From assembly GCF_004014875.1 (NCBI RefSeq), contig NZ_CP034929.1, forward strand, positions 806,001-870,000: 64,000 nucleotides of DNA, read 5' to 3'. Source of the DNA: Nocardioides yefusunii (GTDB lineage: Bacteria > Actinomycetota > Actinomycetes > Propionibacteriales > Nocardioidaceae). The stretch's first letter is position 1. The number at the start of each line of letters is the position of its first letter. Positions 32,909 to 41,206 of this stretch are shown here, one piece after another. The position numbers were made by a program, and so were the translations under genes. A model generated the notes under the pieces. It had not been told where the DNA came from. It saw only the letters and a program-made list of their open reading frames with translations, and made no database searches.

Positions 32909-33598
32909 ATGACGAGGTCGCAGACAGAGGAACGCGTGATGACCCGGGTCGTGGTCGTGGCAGAAGGCGGGCTGGTGGCCGAGACCATCGAGGTCGCCCT
33001 GGCCGAGCAGGGATTCTGTGCCCAGTCCATGCCGTTCCCGCGAGGGCGCGCCGAGGTCGTCGAAGCGCGTCGGCGCGTCGACGAGTTCGAGGCCCAGGCT
33101 GGCGTCGTCGTCGCGGAGGTCGACGAGGTCGAGGAGTGGCGTGACGTGCTCGGGCTCGTCGAGGGGGTCGACGTGCCCTGGCTGTTGGTCACCGGCTCGG
33201 CGAGTCTGGGTCGGTGGGGAGGGCTCCTCGCGGCTGGGTGCGTCGGCGTGGTGCGGATGACGGACGGTCTGGACGCCCTGGCGGAGACGGTACGCGCGGT
33301 GGCGGCGAAGGGTGCGGGCATGGATGCTGTCCAGCACGCCCTCGCGTTGGGTGCCTGGCACGATCTCGGTGCCGAGCAGCGTGACGTGGTGCGCCGGATC
33401 GCAGCACTTTCCCCACGCGAGTGGGAAGTGCTGGGCCTGCTCGGCGAAGGACAGACGACGGCCTCGATCGCGAAGATGAGTGGCGTCAGCGAGGGGACGG
33501 TCCGCTCCCAGGTGCGCGCCATCCGGCAGAAGCTCAACGTCCGTTCCCAGCTCGCTGCGGTCGCGGCCTACCAGACCGCCACTGAGTTCGGTCGCTGA
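32909..33598 (+). CDS. LuxR-type regulator with degenerate receiver domain
   Basis: A 229-residue protein with the same layout as its divergent neighbour. The HTH is intact: LSPREWEVLGLLGEGQTTASI then VSEGTVRSQVRAIRQKL. The receiver-like half has lost key residues: the phosphorylation site is A69-E70 (VVVAEVDE), and the conserved Lys is Met at 117 (VVRMTDG). It probably works without phosphorylation. ATG 32909 has GGGGAGAAG upstream; ATG 32939 is an alternative that trims ten residues. It precedes cpaF by 194 bp. Confidence 0.85.
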   Translation: MTRSQTEERVMTRVVVVAEGGLVAETIEVALAEQGFCAQSMPFPRGRAEVVEARRRVDEFEAQAGVVVAEVDEVEEWRDVLGLVEGVDVPWLLVTGSASLGRWGGLLAAGCVGVVRMTDGLDALAETVRAVAAKGAGMDAVQHALALGAWHDLGAEQRDVVRRIAALSPREWEVLGLLGEGQTTASIAKMSGVSEGTVRSQVRAIRQKLNVRSQLAAVAAYQTATEFGR

Positions 33599-33792
33599 CG
33601 ATCCTCAGCACGCGCGTGCGTGCCGAAGATGAGGTAAGTCCCGCTCCCTGACGTCACTCGCGTCCCGACAGCCCCATCCGTCCCGGCCGTCGCGGCTCTG
33701 TCCACAGACAGGTCGGACGACGCCGTGTTCGGCCGTTCCCGGTCGCTAACGTCGCCGGCGTCGTCAGGCCGTACTCGGGACAGGACCTCGCC

Positions 33793-35184
33793 ATGACCTC
33801 GGTCGCAGCTGCCGGGCCTCCGCGCCCAGCACCTCTCGCTCCCGCGGCGCCCACCTCTGCGGTGGCCGCTCCCGCGCCCGTTCAGCGACCGGGCATGCGG
33901 CGTCCGCTGCGTGCCGACGTCGATCTGGCCGACCTGCTGGACCCGGCGGTCCGGGGGCAGATCCGTGCGGAGGGCGTCGACCCCCAACGCGACAGCGCCG
34001 TGGTGCGCCGGATCGTCACCGCCGTGGTGCGTGCCCACGACGAACGGTCCCTGACCGGCGACGTCGAGCGGGCCGCGGACCCGGCCTGGCTGATCGACGA
34101 ACTGGTGGCCCGGGTCGCTGGGTTCGGACCCCTGCAACGTCATCTCGACGACCCGGACGTGGAAGAAATTTGGATCAATGATCCGAGCCGGGTGTTCGTC
34201 GCGCGCCACGGACGCCACGAACTCACCACCACCGTCCTCACCACCGAGCAGGTCGACGACCTCGTCGAGCGCATGTTGAAGGCGAGCGGACGCCGGGTCG
34301 ACCGGTCCAGTCCCTTCGTCGACGCGATGCTTCCCCAAGGGCACCGGCTACACGTCGTCCTCGAAGGAATCACCCGCGGTTTCACGGCCGTCAACATCCG
34401 CAAGTTCAGGCTGCAGGCCGCGCGGCTCACCGACCTGGTCGCCCTGGGGAGCCTCACCGAACAGGCCGCACTCTTCCTGGAGGCCTCGGTCCGGGCCGGC
34501 CTCAACGTCCTGATCGCCGGAGCCACCCAAGCCGGAAAGACGACGATGCTCAACTGCCTCGCAGCCGCGGTGCCGGGAGGCGAACGGATCGTGAGCGCCG
34601 AGGAGGTCTTCGAACTGCGCTTCCCGCACCCCGACTGGGTGCCCATGCAGACCCGTCAGGCCGGGCTCGAGGGAACCGGCGAGATCACGCTGCGTGCGTT
34701 GGTCAAGGAGGCGCTGAGGATGCGGCCCTCGCGGATCCTGGTCGGGGAGGTCCGTGCCGAGGAGTGCTTGGATCTCCTCCTGGCCCTCAACTCAGGGCTC
34801 CCGGGCATGTGCACCCTGCATGCCAACAGTGCCCGCGAGGCCCTCGTGAAGATGTGCACCCTGCCGCTCCTGGCCGGGGAGAACATCTCGGCCCGGTTCG
34901 TGGTGCCCACCGTCGCCAGCTCCGTCGACGTCGTCGTCCATCTTGGTGTCGACGTGACCGGCCGTCGCCGGGTCAACGAGATCGTCGCGGTTCCGGGCCG
35001 GGTGGAGAACGACGTGATCGAGGTCGAGCCCGTCTTCGAACGGACGGCCGGAAGGCTGACGTGGACCGGTGGCCTCCCGCCGCGTGCGGACCGCTTCGAA
35101 CGGGTCGGCATCGACATCCACGGACTGCTCTCCTCGCGCCAACCCGCTTCCGCGTCCCCGAGGGCGGGTGGTCACGGTGGGTGA
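33793..35184 (+). CDS. CpaF/TadA-type pilus assembly ATPase
   Basis: A 463-residue secretion ATPase that powers Tad/Flp pilus assembly. After a Pro/Ala-rich N-terminus, the all-alpha N domain carries PDVEEIWINDPSRVFV. Walker A is GATQAGKTT (residues 243-251), followed by VSAEEVFELRF, the Asp-box-like region LVGEVRAEE and the His-box GMCTLHANSA. ATG 33793 follows AGGAC. The downstream tadB start lies inside its 3' end, so the genes form one coupled operon. Confidence 0.93.
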   Translation: MTSVAAAGPPRPAPLAPAAPTSAVAAPAPVQRPGMRRPLRADVDLADLLDPAVRGQIRAEGVDPQRDSAVVRRIVTAVVRAHDERSLTGDVERAADPAWLIDELVARVAGFGPLQRHLDDPDVEEIWINDPSRVFVARHGRHELTTTVLTTEQVDDLVERMLKASGRRVDRSSPFVDAMLPQGHRLHVVLEGITRGFTAVNIRKFRLQAARLTDLVALGSLTEQAALFLEASVRAGLNVLIAGATQAGKTTMLNCLAAAVPGGERIVSAEEVFELRFPHPDWVPMQTRQAGLEGTGEITLRALVKEALRMRPSRILVGEVRAEECLDLLLALNSGLPGMCTLHANSAREALVKMCTLPLLAGENISARFVVPTVASSVDVVVHLGVDVTGRRRVNEIVAVPGRVENDVIEVEPVFERTAGRLTWTGGLPPRADRFERVGIDIHGLLSSRQPASASPRAGGHGG

Positions 35185-36034
35185 GCTCGTCGGTCTGGGC
35201 GTCGGGATCGGACTCTTCCTGGTGTGGAGTGCCTTCGCCGTGCCGGCCCGCTCCCCGGAAGCGCGTCGACCGGTCAACGACCTGCTCACCGAACTCCTCG
35301 CCCGTGCCGGGATGGTGGACGTGCGGGCAGGGAGCCTGGTGGGGCTCTGCTGCGTGCTCCTCACCGTGGCTTTCGTGGTGATGTGGGCGCTGTCGGGGGC
35401 CTGGCCGATCGCGATGGCGTTTGCCGTGATGGCGGGATGGACTCCGATCTCCCTGCTCCGGACCCGTGCCCGACGACGTCAGGACGCGTTCGCCCAGGTC
35501 TGGCCCGACGCGGTGGACAACGTCGCCTCGGCGGTCCGGGCCGGGATGTCCCTGCCTGACGCCCTCTCCGGTCTCGCGACCTCAGGGCCACCGCCGTTGC
35601 GGCCGGCGTTCGGCGCGTTCGCGCTGGACTACCAGGTGTCGGGACGTTTCTCCGACAGCCTCGACCGACTCAAACGAACCCTCTCCGACCCGGTCGGCGA
35701 CCGGATGATCGAAGGGATCCGTGTGGCCCGTGAAGTGGGCGGTGGCGACCTGGGCCGGCTTCTGCGGAACCTGTCGCAGTACCTGCGCGAGGACGCCCGG
35801 ACCCGCTCGGAACTGGTGGCCAGGCAGTCCTGGACGGTCAACGGTGCCAGGCTCGCGGTCGCGTCGCCGTGGGCGGTGCTGCTGCTCATGACGTTCCAGT
35901 CCGGTGCGGCCCGGGCCTACGCCTCCCCGACCGGGGCGTTGGTACTGCTGGTCGGAGCCGTGGCCTGCGTGGTCGCCTACACCCTGATGACGCGCGTGGG
36001 CCGCCTGCCCACCGACCGCAGGATCCTGGGATGA
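35168..36034 (+). CDS. TadB-type inner-membrane pilus platform protein
   Basis: A 288-residue type II secretion F-domain protein. Two N-terminal membrane helices (LGVGIGLFLVWSAFAV; VLLTVAFVVMWALSGAW) precede the cytosolic GspF-like core (WPDAVDNVASAVRAGMSLPDAL, VAREVGGGDLGRLLRNLS) and two C-terminal helices. It forms the assembly platform with TadC. GTG 35168 overlaps cpaF by 17 bp; GTG 35177 is an alternative. Confidence 0.88.
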   Translation: MVTVGELVGLGVGIGLFLVWSAFAVPARSPEARRPVNDLLTELLARAGMVDVRAGSLVGLCCVLLTVAFVVMWALSGAWPIAMAFAVMAGWTPISLLRTRARRRQDAFAQVWPDAVDNVASAVRAGMSLPDALSGLATSGPPPLRPAFGAFALDYQVSGRFSDSLDRLKRTLSDPVGDRMIEGIRVAREVGGGDLGRLLRNLSQYLREDARTRSELVARQSWTVNGARLAVASPWAVLLLMTFQSGAARAYASPTGALVLLVGAVACVVAYTLMTRVGRLPTDRRILG

Positions 36035-36993
36035 GCACGCTGCAGGGCGCCCTGCTGGGGGCGATGGCCGGGCTCGGACTCGTGCTCGTGGGTGCCGTGC
36101 TGGTGATGCGGGGCAGGACCACGCTCGAGTCGCGCGTCGGCCCTTGGCTGCGGGGGAGCAGTTCCGAAACAGCGCTGGTGCGGTCCTCGGGGGCCGTCCC
36201 GGTGCGGGGTGGGGCAGGCGCCTCCGGCCCCGGCGCGGCCGCTGCCGGGATCGCAGCGCCGTTGCTGCAACGGGCGGCGGACGCCGTGGAGGCCGTGCTC
36301 GGGGGAGGAGCCTCGGTGCGGAGACGGCTCGAACGAGCGGGCGAACCCGACGACGTCCACGGCTTCCGGGTCGAACAGGTCCAGTGGGGGCTCGTCGGAT
36401 TCGCCGTGGCAGTGGCGTGGCAGACGCTCGGACTGCTGGCCGGACGCGGTGGGCTGCTGAGCAGTCTCGTCGTCTGCGCGGGCGCCTTCGCCTGCGGCGT
36501 GATCCTGCGCGACCGCCGGTTGACCCAGGCTGCCGACGCCCGCGACCGTGCCGTGCTCGCTGAGTTCCCGGTGATCGCAGAGCTGCTGGCCCTTGCAGTG
36601 GCCTCGGGCGAGGGGCCCGTCGCGGCGTTGGACCGGGTGGTGCGTCGCAGTCACGGCGCCCTCAGCGACGAGCTGGCCCGCGTCCTGGCCCAGACCCGCA
36701 CCGGCACCCCGGTGGCGCGCGCCTTCGAGGCGATGGCCGAGCGCAGCGCGTTGCCCGTCGTCTCCCAGTTCGCCCAGGGGGTCGCGGTGTCGATGGACCG
36801 GGGGACGCCCCTGGCCGACGTCCTGCATGCCCAGGCCGCCGATGTCCGTGAGGCCGGCAGGCGCGGCCTGATCGAGAGCGCAGCGAGACGCGAGATCTAC
36901 ATGCTCGCGCCGGTCGTCTTCCTCGTCCTGCCCGTGACGGTCCTCTTCGCCTTCCTCCCCGGCGTGGTGGGACTACGCCTCGTCGCGCCCTGA
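36031..36993 (+). CDS. TadC-type inner-membrane pilus platform protein
   Basis: A 320-residue second GspF-like platform protein. It has an N-terminal helix, a Gly/Ala-rich linker, further helices at about residues 128-165, the cytosolic core (AEFPVIAELLALAVASGEGPV, VVSQFAQGVAVSMDRGTPL) and a C-terminal helix APVVFLVLPVTVLFAFLPG. ATG 36031 overlaps the tadB stop by ATGA. A 53-bp gap then separates it from the prepilin gene. Confidence 0.88.
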   Translation: MSTLQGALLGAMAGLGLVLVGAVLVMRGRTTLESRVGPWLRGSSSETALVRSSGAVPVRGGAGASGPGAAAAGIAAPLLQRAADAVEAVLGGGASVRRRLERAGEPDDVHGFRVEQVQWGLVGFAVAVAWQTLGLLAGRGGLLSSLVVCAGAFACGVILRDRRLTQAADARDRAVLAEFPVIAELLALAVASGEGPVAALDRVVRRSHGALSDELARVLAQTRTGTPVARAFEAMAERSALPVVSQFAQGVAVSMDRGTPLADVLHAQAADVREAGRRGLIESAARREIYMLAPVVFLVLPVTVLFAFLPGVVGLRLVAP

Positions 36994-37046
36994 ACGTCCC
37001 GCTCATTTCCAGCTTGCTGTCCCACGTCACCGATCCCGGAGGAACC

Positions 37047-37325
37047 ATGAACCAGACCCCGAACCAGACCCCGAACCAGACCCCGACCCAGACCCCGACC
37101 CAGACCCCGACCCAGACCCCGACCCTGACCACCGCCGCGTTCGACCGTTGGGTGCACCTGACTCTGCTCGCCGGCCGGGTCCGCGACGAACGCGGCGACG
37201 TGCCCGGATGGGTGATGGTGACGGTGATGACCGCGATGCTCGTCGTCGGGATCGGAGCGGTCGCTCAGGAGGAGTTGGAGGCGCTGCTCCAGGGCGCGTT
37301 GGACCGCGTCACGTCGTCGTGGTGA
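37047..37325 (+). CDS. Flp-type prepilin-like small protein with repeat leader
   Basis: A 92-residue protein, ATG 37047 with GGAGGAA upstream. The N-terminus is three NQTP and three TQTP repeats, then AAFDRWVHLTLLAGRVRDERG, then one hydrophobic helix (GWVMVTVMTAMLVVGIGAV) and a short acidic/amphipathic end. Position after tadC and the DERGDVPGW junction are typical of actinobacterial Flp pilin candidates; a TadV-like peptidase would cut near the RG/D junction, removing the repeats. No prepilin peptidase gene is in the window. Its stop overlaps the tadE start. Confidence 0.8.
   Translation: MNQTPNQTPNQTPTQTPTQTPTQTPTLTTAAFDRWVHLTLLAGRVRDERGDVPGWVMVTVMTAMLVVGIGAVAQEELEALLQGALDRVTSSW
37050..37121 (+). 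repeat. Six 12-bp tandem repeats in the prepilin leader
   Basis: Unit AACCAGACCCCG occurs three times (37050-37085), then ACCCAGACCCCG three times (37086-37121), followed by a degenerate seventh unit. Each unit is four codons, so gain or loss of units keeps the frame. The second and third codon columns are identical in all copies, indicating recent expansion. Confidence 0.95.
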
Positions 37326-37711
37326 CCCGGGACGAGCGCGGGTCGGCGGTCGTCGACTTCGTCCTCGTCCTGCTCCTGCTGCTGCCGCTCGTCGTGGGCA
37401 TCCTGCAGCTCGCCCTCGTGATGCACGTCCGCAACGTGCTCTCCTCGGCTGCCGCGGAGGGTGCCCGTCACGCCGCGTTGAGCGGAGCGACACCGAGGGA
37501 CGGCGTGGAGACGGCTCGCCGACAGTGGGAGGGCGCGGTCTCGGACTCCTTCGTCCGTTCCGCACGGGTCGAGTCCGTGGACCTCGACGGTGCGTCGGGC
37601 TACCGGCTGGTCCTCGACGTCGAGGTTCCCGCGCTGGGCCTGGGCGGCCCGGCGGTGGCGTTCGAGGTCACCGGGAGTGCGGTGCGTGAATGGGAGAGCG
37701 GTGCAGCATGA
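37322..37711 (+). CDS. TadE family minor pilin
   Basis: A 129-residue TadE-like protein. It has the short positively charged start and DERGSAVVDFVLVLLLLLPLV, the pseudopilin-like N-terminal helix with Asp in place of the usual Glu at the +5-like position, and an external beta-rich C-terminal part. GTG 37322 lies in the GTGA overlap with the prepilin gene. TadE proteins are minor subunits of Tad pili. Confidence 0.87.
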   Translation: MTRDERGSAVVDFVLVLLLLLPLVVGILQLALVMHVRNVLSSAAAEGARHAALSGATPRDGVETARRQWEGAVSDSFVRSARVESVDLDGASGYRLVLDVEVPALGLGGPAVAFEVTGSAVREWESGAA

Positions 37712-38175
37712 CGCCCCTGGGAACGCTCGTCGGGCGCCGGGGACGGCGCGATGAGTCGGGCAGCGCGGTCGTGGAGTTCGTCTGGGTGGGCTTGGTCCTG
37801 CTCGTCCCCGTGGTCTGGATCCTGCTCTCGGTCTTCGAGGTCCAACAAGGTGCTTTCGCCACCACCGCAGCCGCCCGGTCCGCGGGACGCGCGTTCGTCC
37901 TGGCCCCTGACGAGGCGACTGCCCGTCAGCGTGCCGAACGGGTGGCCCGCCAGGTCCTCGACGAACAGGGCAAGGAGTCGATGCCGCTCGTGCTGGAGGT
38001 GCGATGCAGCGCGGGCGCAGGAGCATGCCTGAGCCCGTCCTCCACCGTGACCGTCGTGGTCCGGTCCGGGGTCGAGTTGCCGTTCCTGCCCGAAGTACTC
38101 AGCGGCGCGACCTCTGACTTCGCTCTGGAGGCCACCCACACCGTCCCGTTCGGCCAGTACCGGGAACGTCGATGA
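37708..38175 (+). CDS. TadE/TadF-like minor pilin
   Basis: A 155-residue second minor pilin: RRDESGSAVVEFVWVGLVLLV keeps the Gly/Glu pattern (SGSAVVEF) and helix. The C-terminal part has two Cys (VRCSAGAGACLS) that could form a disulfide outside the cell. ATG 37708 overlaps the tadE stop. It is followed by another overlapping gene. Confidence 0.86.
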   Translation: MTPLGTLVGRRGRRDESGSAVVEFVWVGLVLLVPVVWILLSVFEVQQGAFATTAAARSAGRAFVLAPDEATARQRAERVARQVLDEQGKESMPLVLEVRCSAGAGACLSPSSTVTVVVRSGVELPFLPEVLSGATSDFALEATHTVPFGQYRERR

Positions 38176-38609
38176 GGCGGCGCCGTGACGAGTCGGGTCA
38201 GGTCTCGGTGCTCATCATCGGCTTCGCCGCAGTGCTGCTCCTGGCTTTGGCCCTCGTCGTCGACGCCTCGACTGCGTTCCTGCACCGTCAGGGGCTCGAC
38301 TCGATCGCGGACGGTGCAGCCCTGCACGCGGCGGACGCAGGTGTGTCCGCCTCCCTCTCCGTCGACGCGACTGACGACAGGCTCGCGATCGACGCCTTCC
38401 GGGCCTCGGCCGCTGCGACGGACTACCTGCGCAGCGTCGAGGCCGGACGCCGGTACCCCGGGCTGCGACACGAGGTGGAGGTGACTCCGGCAGGGGCGGT
38501 CCTGGTCCGGCTCTCTGCTCCGGTGGAACTGCCGTTGCTCATCCCGGGCATGTCCCGGACGGCGACGGTCCGGGCCTCGGCCCGGGCCGCGGTGACGGTG
38601 ATCCGGTGA
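38172..38609 (+). CDS. TadG-like pilus assembly protein
   Basis: A 145-residue protein with RRDESGQVSVLIIGFAAVLLL as N-terminal membrane anchor, followed by the TadE/G-like pattern ALALVVDASTAFLHRQGLDSIADGAAL, split here around its core. It is much shorter than proteobacterial TadG and matches the short actinobacterial type. ATG 38172 overlaps the previous stop; its own end overlaps the next start. Confidence 0.86.
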   Translation: MRRRRDESGQVSVLIIGFAAVLLLALALVVDASTAFLHRQGLDSIADGAALHAADAGVSASLSVDATDDRLAIDAFRASAAATDYLRSVEAGRRYPGLRHEVEVTPAGAVLVRLSAPVELPLLIPGMSRTATVRASARAAVTVIR

Positions 38610-38992
38610 CGCCACAGCCGAGCAGTGGTGTCCCGAACCCGGAGGAGGCCTTCGCGCTGGAGGTGGCCTGCGCGCTCCAACGGCTCTTCGAGGATGCGTT
38701 GTGGGACCGGCCGATCCCGGTGCGAAGGTTCGTCACCGGGACCTCCGGGACCTGGGTGTGGATGACGTTCCGGCTCACCGACCCGTTCGCGGGCAAGGGA
38801 GCATCGGCCCACCTTCGTGGGGTCCTCGTCGAGCCGGGACGGTCGCAGACAGATGTTTCCTCTGACGCGGCAGCAAGGGTGCTCTGGCGCACCGAGGTGT
38901 GTCGCCCGCGTCAGCGTGCTTCCGACGACGGCGCGGAGTTGCTGAACGGCGTCTGGTGGAGACAAGTTGCACCGGTAACGGGGGTGAAGTGA
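38606..38992 (+). CDS. Hypothetical protein coupled to the Tad operon
   Basis: A 128-residue soluble protein without signal peptide or helix of membrane type. It has an acidic N-terminal helix (PEEAFALEVACALQRLFED) and a Trp-rich middle (GTWVWMTFRLTDPF). GTG 38606 lies in the GTGA overlap with the TadG-like gene, so it belongs to the same operon. I do not recognise the family; a cytosolic accessory to pilus assembly is only an inference. Confidence 0.65.
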   Translation: MTPQPSSGVPNPEEAFALEVACALQRLFEDALWDRPIPVRRFVTGTSGTWVWMTFRLTDPFAGKGASAHLRGVLVEPGRSQTDVSSDAAARVLWRTEVCRPRQRASDDGAELLNGVWWRQVAPVTGVK

Positions 38993-39186
38993 ATGGCCAT
39001 TTGCCCGCGGGGGCCGATTCAGTGACCGCAGTCTCACGCTCTGTGGTGGCGGTCGCACCCAGGGTGACCGACACCCCACGGATATACCCCCGAAATGGTC
39101 AAAAGGGGTCTGAGGGCATGCCTAGGATTGAGGCAGTGACAGGCGCTCTCCTCGTGGGCGCACTGTTGCAACATGTCAGTGGTCGT

Positions 39187-39225
39187 CAGAACCCCGGTCC
39201 GTGCGGATGCGGGGGTTCTGCCGTT
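39187..39225. terminator. Terminator between the Tad and taurine-type operons
   Basis: CAGAACCCC (39187-39195) pairs with GGGGTTCTG (39212-39220) around a 16-base loop and is followed by CCGTTTT. It can end rightward transcription from the Tad operon. The 250-bp gap from 38993 holds no other supported feature. Confidence 0.75.
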
Positions 39226-39244
39226 TTGGAGGCCTTTTCGCCCG

Positions 39245-40048
39245 TCAGCTCTCGACGGGAGCGTCCCCGTGGATCGCCTCGCGCACCTCGTTGCGCAGGG
39301 ACACGAACGCAGGCAGCTGGCGGATCTCACTCGGAGCGACCCGTCCCAGACCGCCGGTGTCGGTGAAGACCGCGGAACGGTCGAGCACGACCTTGCCGGG
39401 CCGGGGGCTCATCACCAGAACCCGTGAGCCGAGGAACACCGCCTCGTCGACGGAGTGGGTGATGAACAGGATCGTCCGCCCGGTCTCGCGCCAGATCTGC
39501 AGCAGCTCCTCCTGCAGCCGCTCGCGGGTCAGTGCGTCGAGAGCACCGAACGGCTCGTCCATCAGCACGACGTCGGGCTCGTTGGCCAGCACCCGGGCGA
39601 TCTGGGCCCGCTGCTGCATACCGCCGGAGAGCTCGTAGGGCCGGTGCTCGGCGAAGTCGGCCAGGCCCACGAGGTCGAGGTACTTCTCGGCGCGTTCGCG
39701 GCGCTCGGCTCGTCCCACGCCTCGCAGCTTCGGGCCCAGCTCGACGTTGCGTCGCACCGTGAACCACGGGAACAGGTTGGGCTGTTGGAACACGACGCCA
39801 CGGTCAGGTGCAGGTCCGGTGATCGGGCGACCGCCCGAGGTCACCGACCCTGCGCTGGGCCTCATGAACCCTGCGGCGAGGCGCAGCAGGGTCGTCTTGC
39901 CGCACCCCGACGGCCCGGCCAGGGTGACGAACTCGCCCGGATCGATCCGCAGGTCGATCCCGGTCAGTGCGTCGACCCGACGCCCGCCCACGGTGAAGTG
40001 GTGGCGGATGTCGGTGAACTCCAGGCCGTGGCCGTCGGGGGTGGTCAT
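39245..40048 (-). CDS. Taurine/sulfonate-type ABC transporter ATP-binding protein
   Basis: A 267-residue ATPase: Walker A GPSGCGKTT (residues 45-53), Q-loop VVFQQPNLFPW, signature LSGGMQQR, Walker B VVLMDEPFGALD and H-loop FITHSVDEA. The FPWFTVRRNVELG region is typical of the TauB/SsuB/nitrate branch. It is third in a leftward operon with binding protein and permease. Sulfonates are the likely substrates, but related systems carry nitrate, pyrimidine precursors or other small anions. Confidence 0.92.
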   Translation of the reverse strand: MTTPDGHGLEFTDIRHHFTVGGRRVDALTGIDLRIDPGEFVTLAGPSGCGKTTLLRLAAGFMRPSAGSVTSGGRPITGPAPDRGVVFQQPNLFPWFTVRRNVELGPKLRGVGRAERRERAEKYLDLVGLADFAEHRPYELSGGMQQRAQIARVLANEPDVVLMDEPFGALDALTRERLQEELLQIWRETGRTILFITHSVDEAVFLGSRVLVMSPRPGKVVLDRSAVFTDTGGLGRVAPSEIRQLPAFVSLRNEVREAIHGDAPVES

Positions 40049-40093
40049 GCGTGTGCTCCTGGTCGGTTCAGGTGCTCGGTCACTGGTGGCAGG

Positions 40094-41173
40094 TCACTCG
40101 GCGACGGCCGCGGCCGGACCGGCTGCGACGTGGGCGGCGTACTCCTCGGCGGTGCCGACGGCCTTGATGCCGTCCGGCTGGGTCGCGAGGAACGTGGCGG
40201 TGGTGAAGAGGTCGTCCGCGAAGTTGCCGCCCAGGTAGTCCTTGCCCGCCTGCTCGGAGGCGGTGAGGTACTTGAGGCCGGCGAACTGCTTCTCGGCGTC
40301 CTCGGGAGTGATGCCCAGGACGACGGCGACCGACTCGGCTGCCTTCGCGGGGTCGTCCTTGATCACGGAGACGGCGTGGTCCTGGACCTTGGCCCAGGCG
40401 TTGACGAACGCGGTGTTCGCGGCGAGGAACTCGGTGCTGACAGTGCCGACGTCGAAGGTCGGACGTCCGGCCTCGGCGGTGTCGGCGCTGGAGAGGATCC
40501 GCTCGCCGCCGTCTGCGATCAGCTTCGACTGGGCTGGGTCCCAGACCCAGGCGGCGTCGATGTCACCGGTCGACCAGGCAGCCGGCATCTGCTCGGGCTC
40601 CAGGTTGATGATGTCGAAGTCGCTGGCGTCCAGGCCGGCGTCACCGATCGCCTGCAACAGCGAGTAGTGAGCGGTCGAGGAGAACGGGACCGCGATCTTC
40701 TTGCCCTGGAGGCCGGCGATGTCGGAGGCGGCACCGTCCTTGACGATCAGCGACTCGGCGTCGCCGATGATGTCGTGGATCCAGACGACCTGGAGGTCGA
40801 TGTCCTGGTTGAGCGGGGCGGAGGCCGCACGGGCGGCGGGCGCGGAGCCCATCAGGCCGAGGTCGACCTCGCCGGCGCCGTAGTACTTGATCACGTCGCC
40901 GCCCGAGGAGGCCTGGACCCAGGAGATCTCGGCGTTGGGCAGGCAGGCCTCCAGCAGGCCCTGGTCCTTGACGACGACGTCGGCGTTGGGGATGGCCTGC
41001 CACGCGATGCGGGCCTTCGTGGTGACCGAGGTGTCGGGCTCCCACGGGCACGCGACCGCGCCGGAGGTGGTGTCCTTCTTCTCGTCGGTGTCGGAGCTGC
41101 TGCAGGCGACGAGGGACAGGGGCAGGGTGGCGAGGGCCAGTGCGGAGGCCCCCCGCCTCACACGGGTGTTCAT
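40094..41173 (-). CDS. Taurine/sulfonate-type ABC transporter substrate-binding lipoprotein
   Basis: A 359-residue receptor starting at ATG 41173. The signal ALALATLPLSLVAC ends in a lipobox Cys, followed by Ser/Asp-rich linker. The mature domain resembles TauA: KARIAWQAIPNADVVVKDQG, GAGEVDLGLMGSAPA, VPFSSTAHYSLLQAI and AAWVWDPAQSKL. It lies between the permease and ATPase genes, with 33 and 45 bp gaps. Confidence 0.92.
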   Translation of the reverse strand: MNTRVRRGASALALATLPLSLVACSSSDTDEKKDTTSGAVACPWEPDTSVTTKARIAWQAIPNADVVVKDQGLLEACLPNAEISWVQASSGGDVIKYYGAGEVDLGLMGSAPAARAASAPLNQDIDLQVVWIHDIIGDAESLIVKDGAASDIAGLQGKKIAVPFSSTAHYSLLQAIGDAGLDASDFDIINLEPEQMPAAWSTGDIDAAWVWDPAQSKLIADGGERILSSADTAEAGRPTFDVGTVSTEFLAANTAFVNAWAKVQDHAVSVIKDDPAKAAESVAVVLGITPEDAEKQFAGLKYLTASEQAGKDYLGGNFADDLFTTATFLATQPDGIKAVGTAEEYAAHVAAGPAAAVAE

Positions 41174-41206
41174 GATGGTGCTCCAGTTTCTGCGCGGGTG
41201 CGCGGT

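Noticed and set aside
37050..37121. CRISPR-like tandem repeats
   Set aside because: Units are 12 bp, directly adjacent and coding in frame, without spacers or cas genes.
38992..39001. Palindrome AATGGCCATT just after the Tad operon
   Set aside because: Ten bases, isolated, with no promoter or gene start to regulate.
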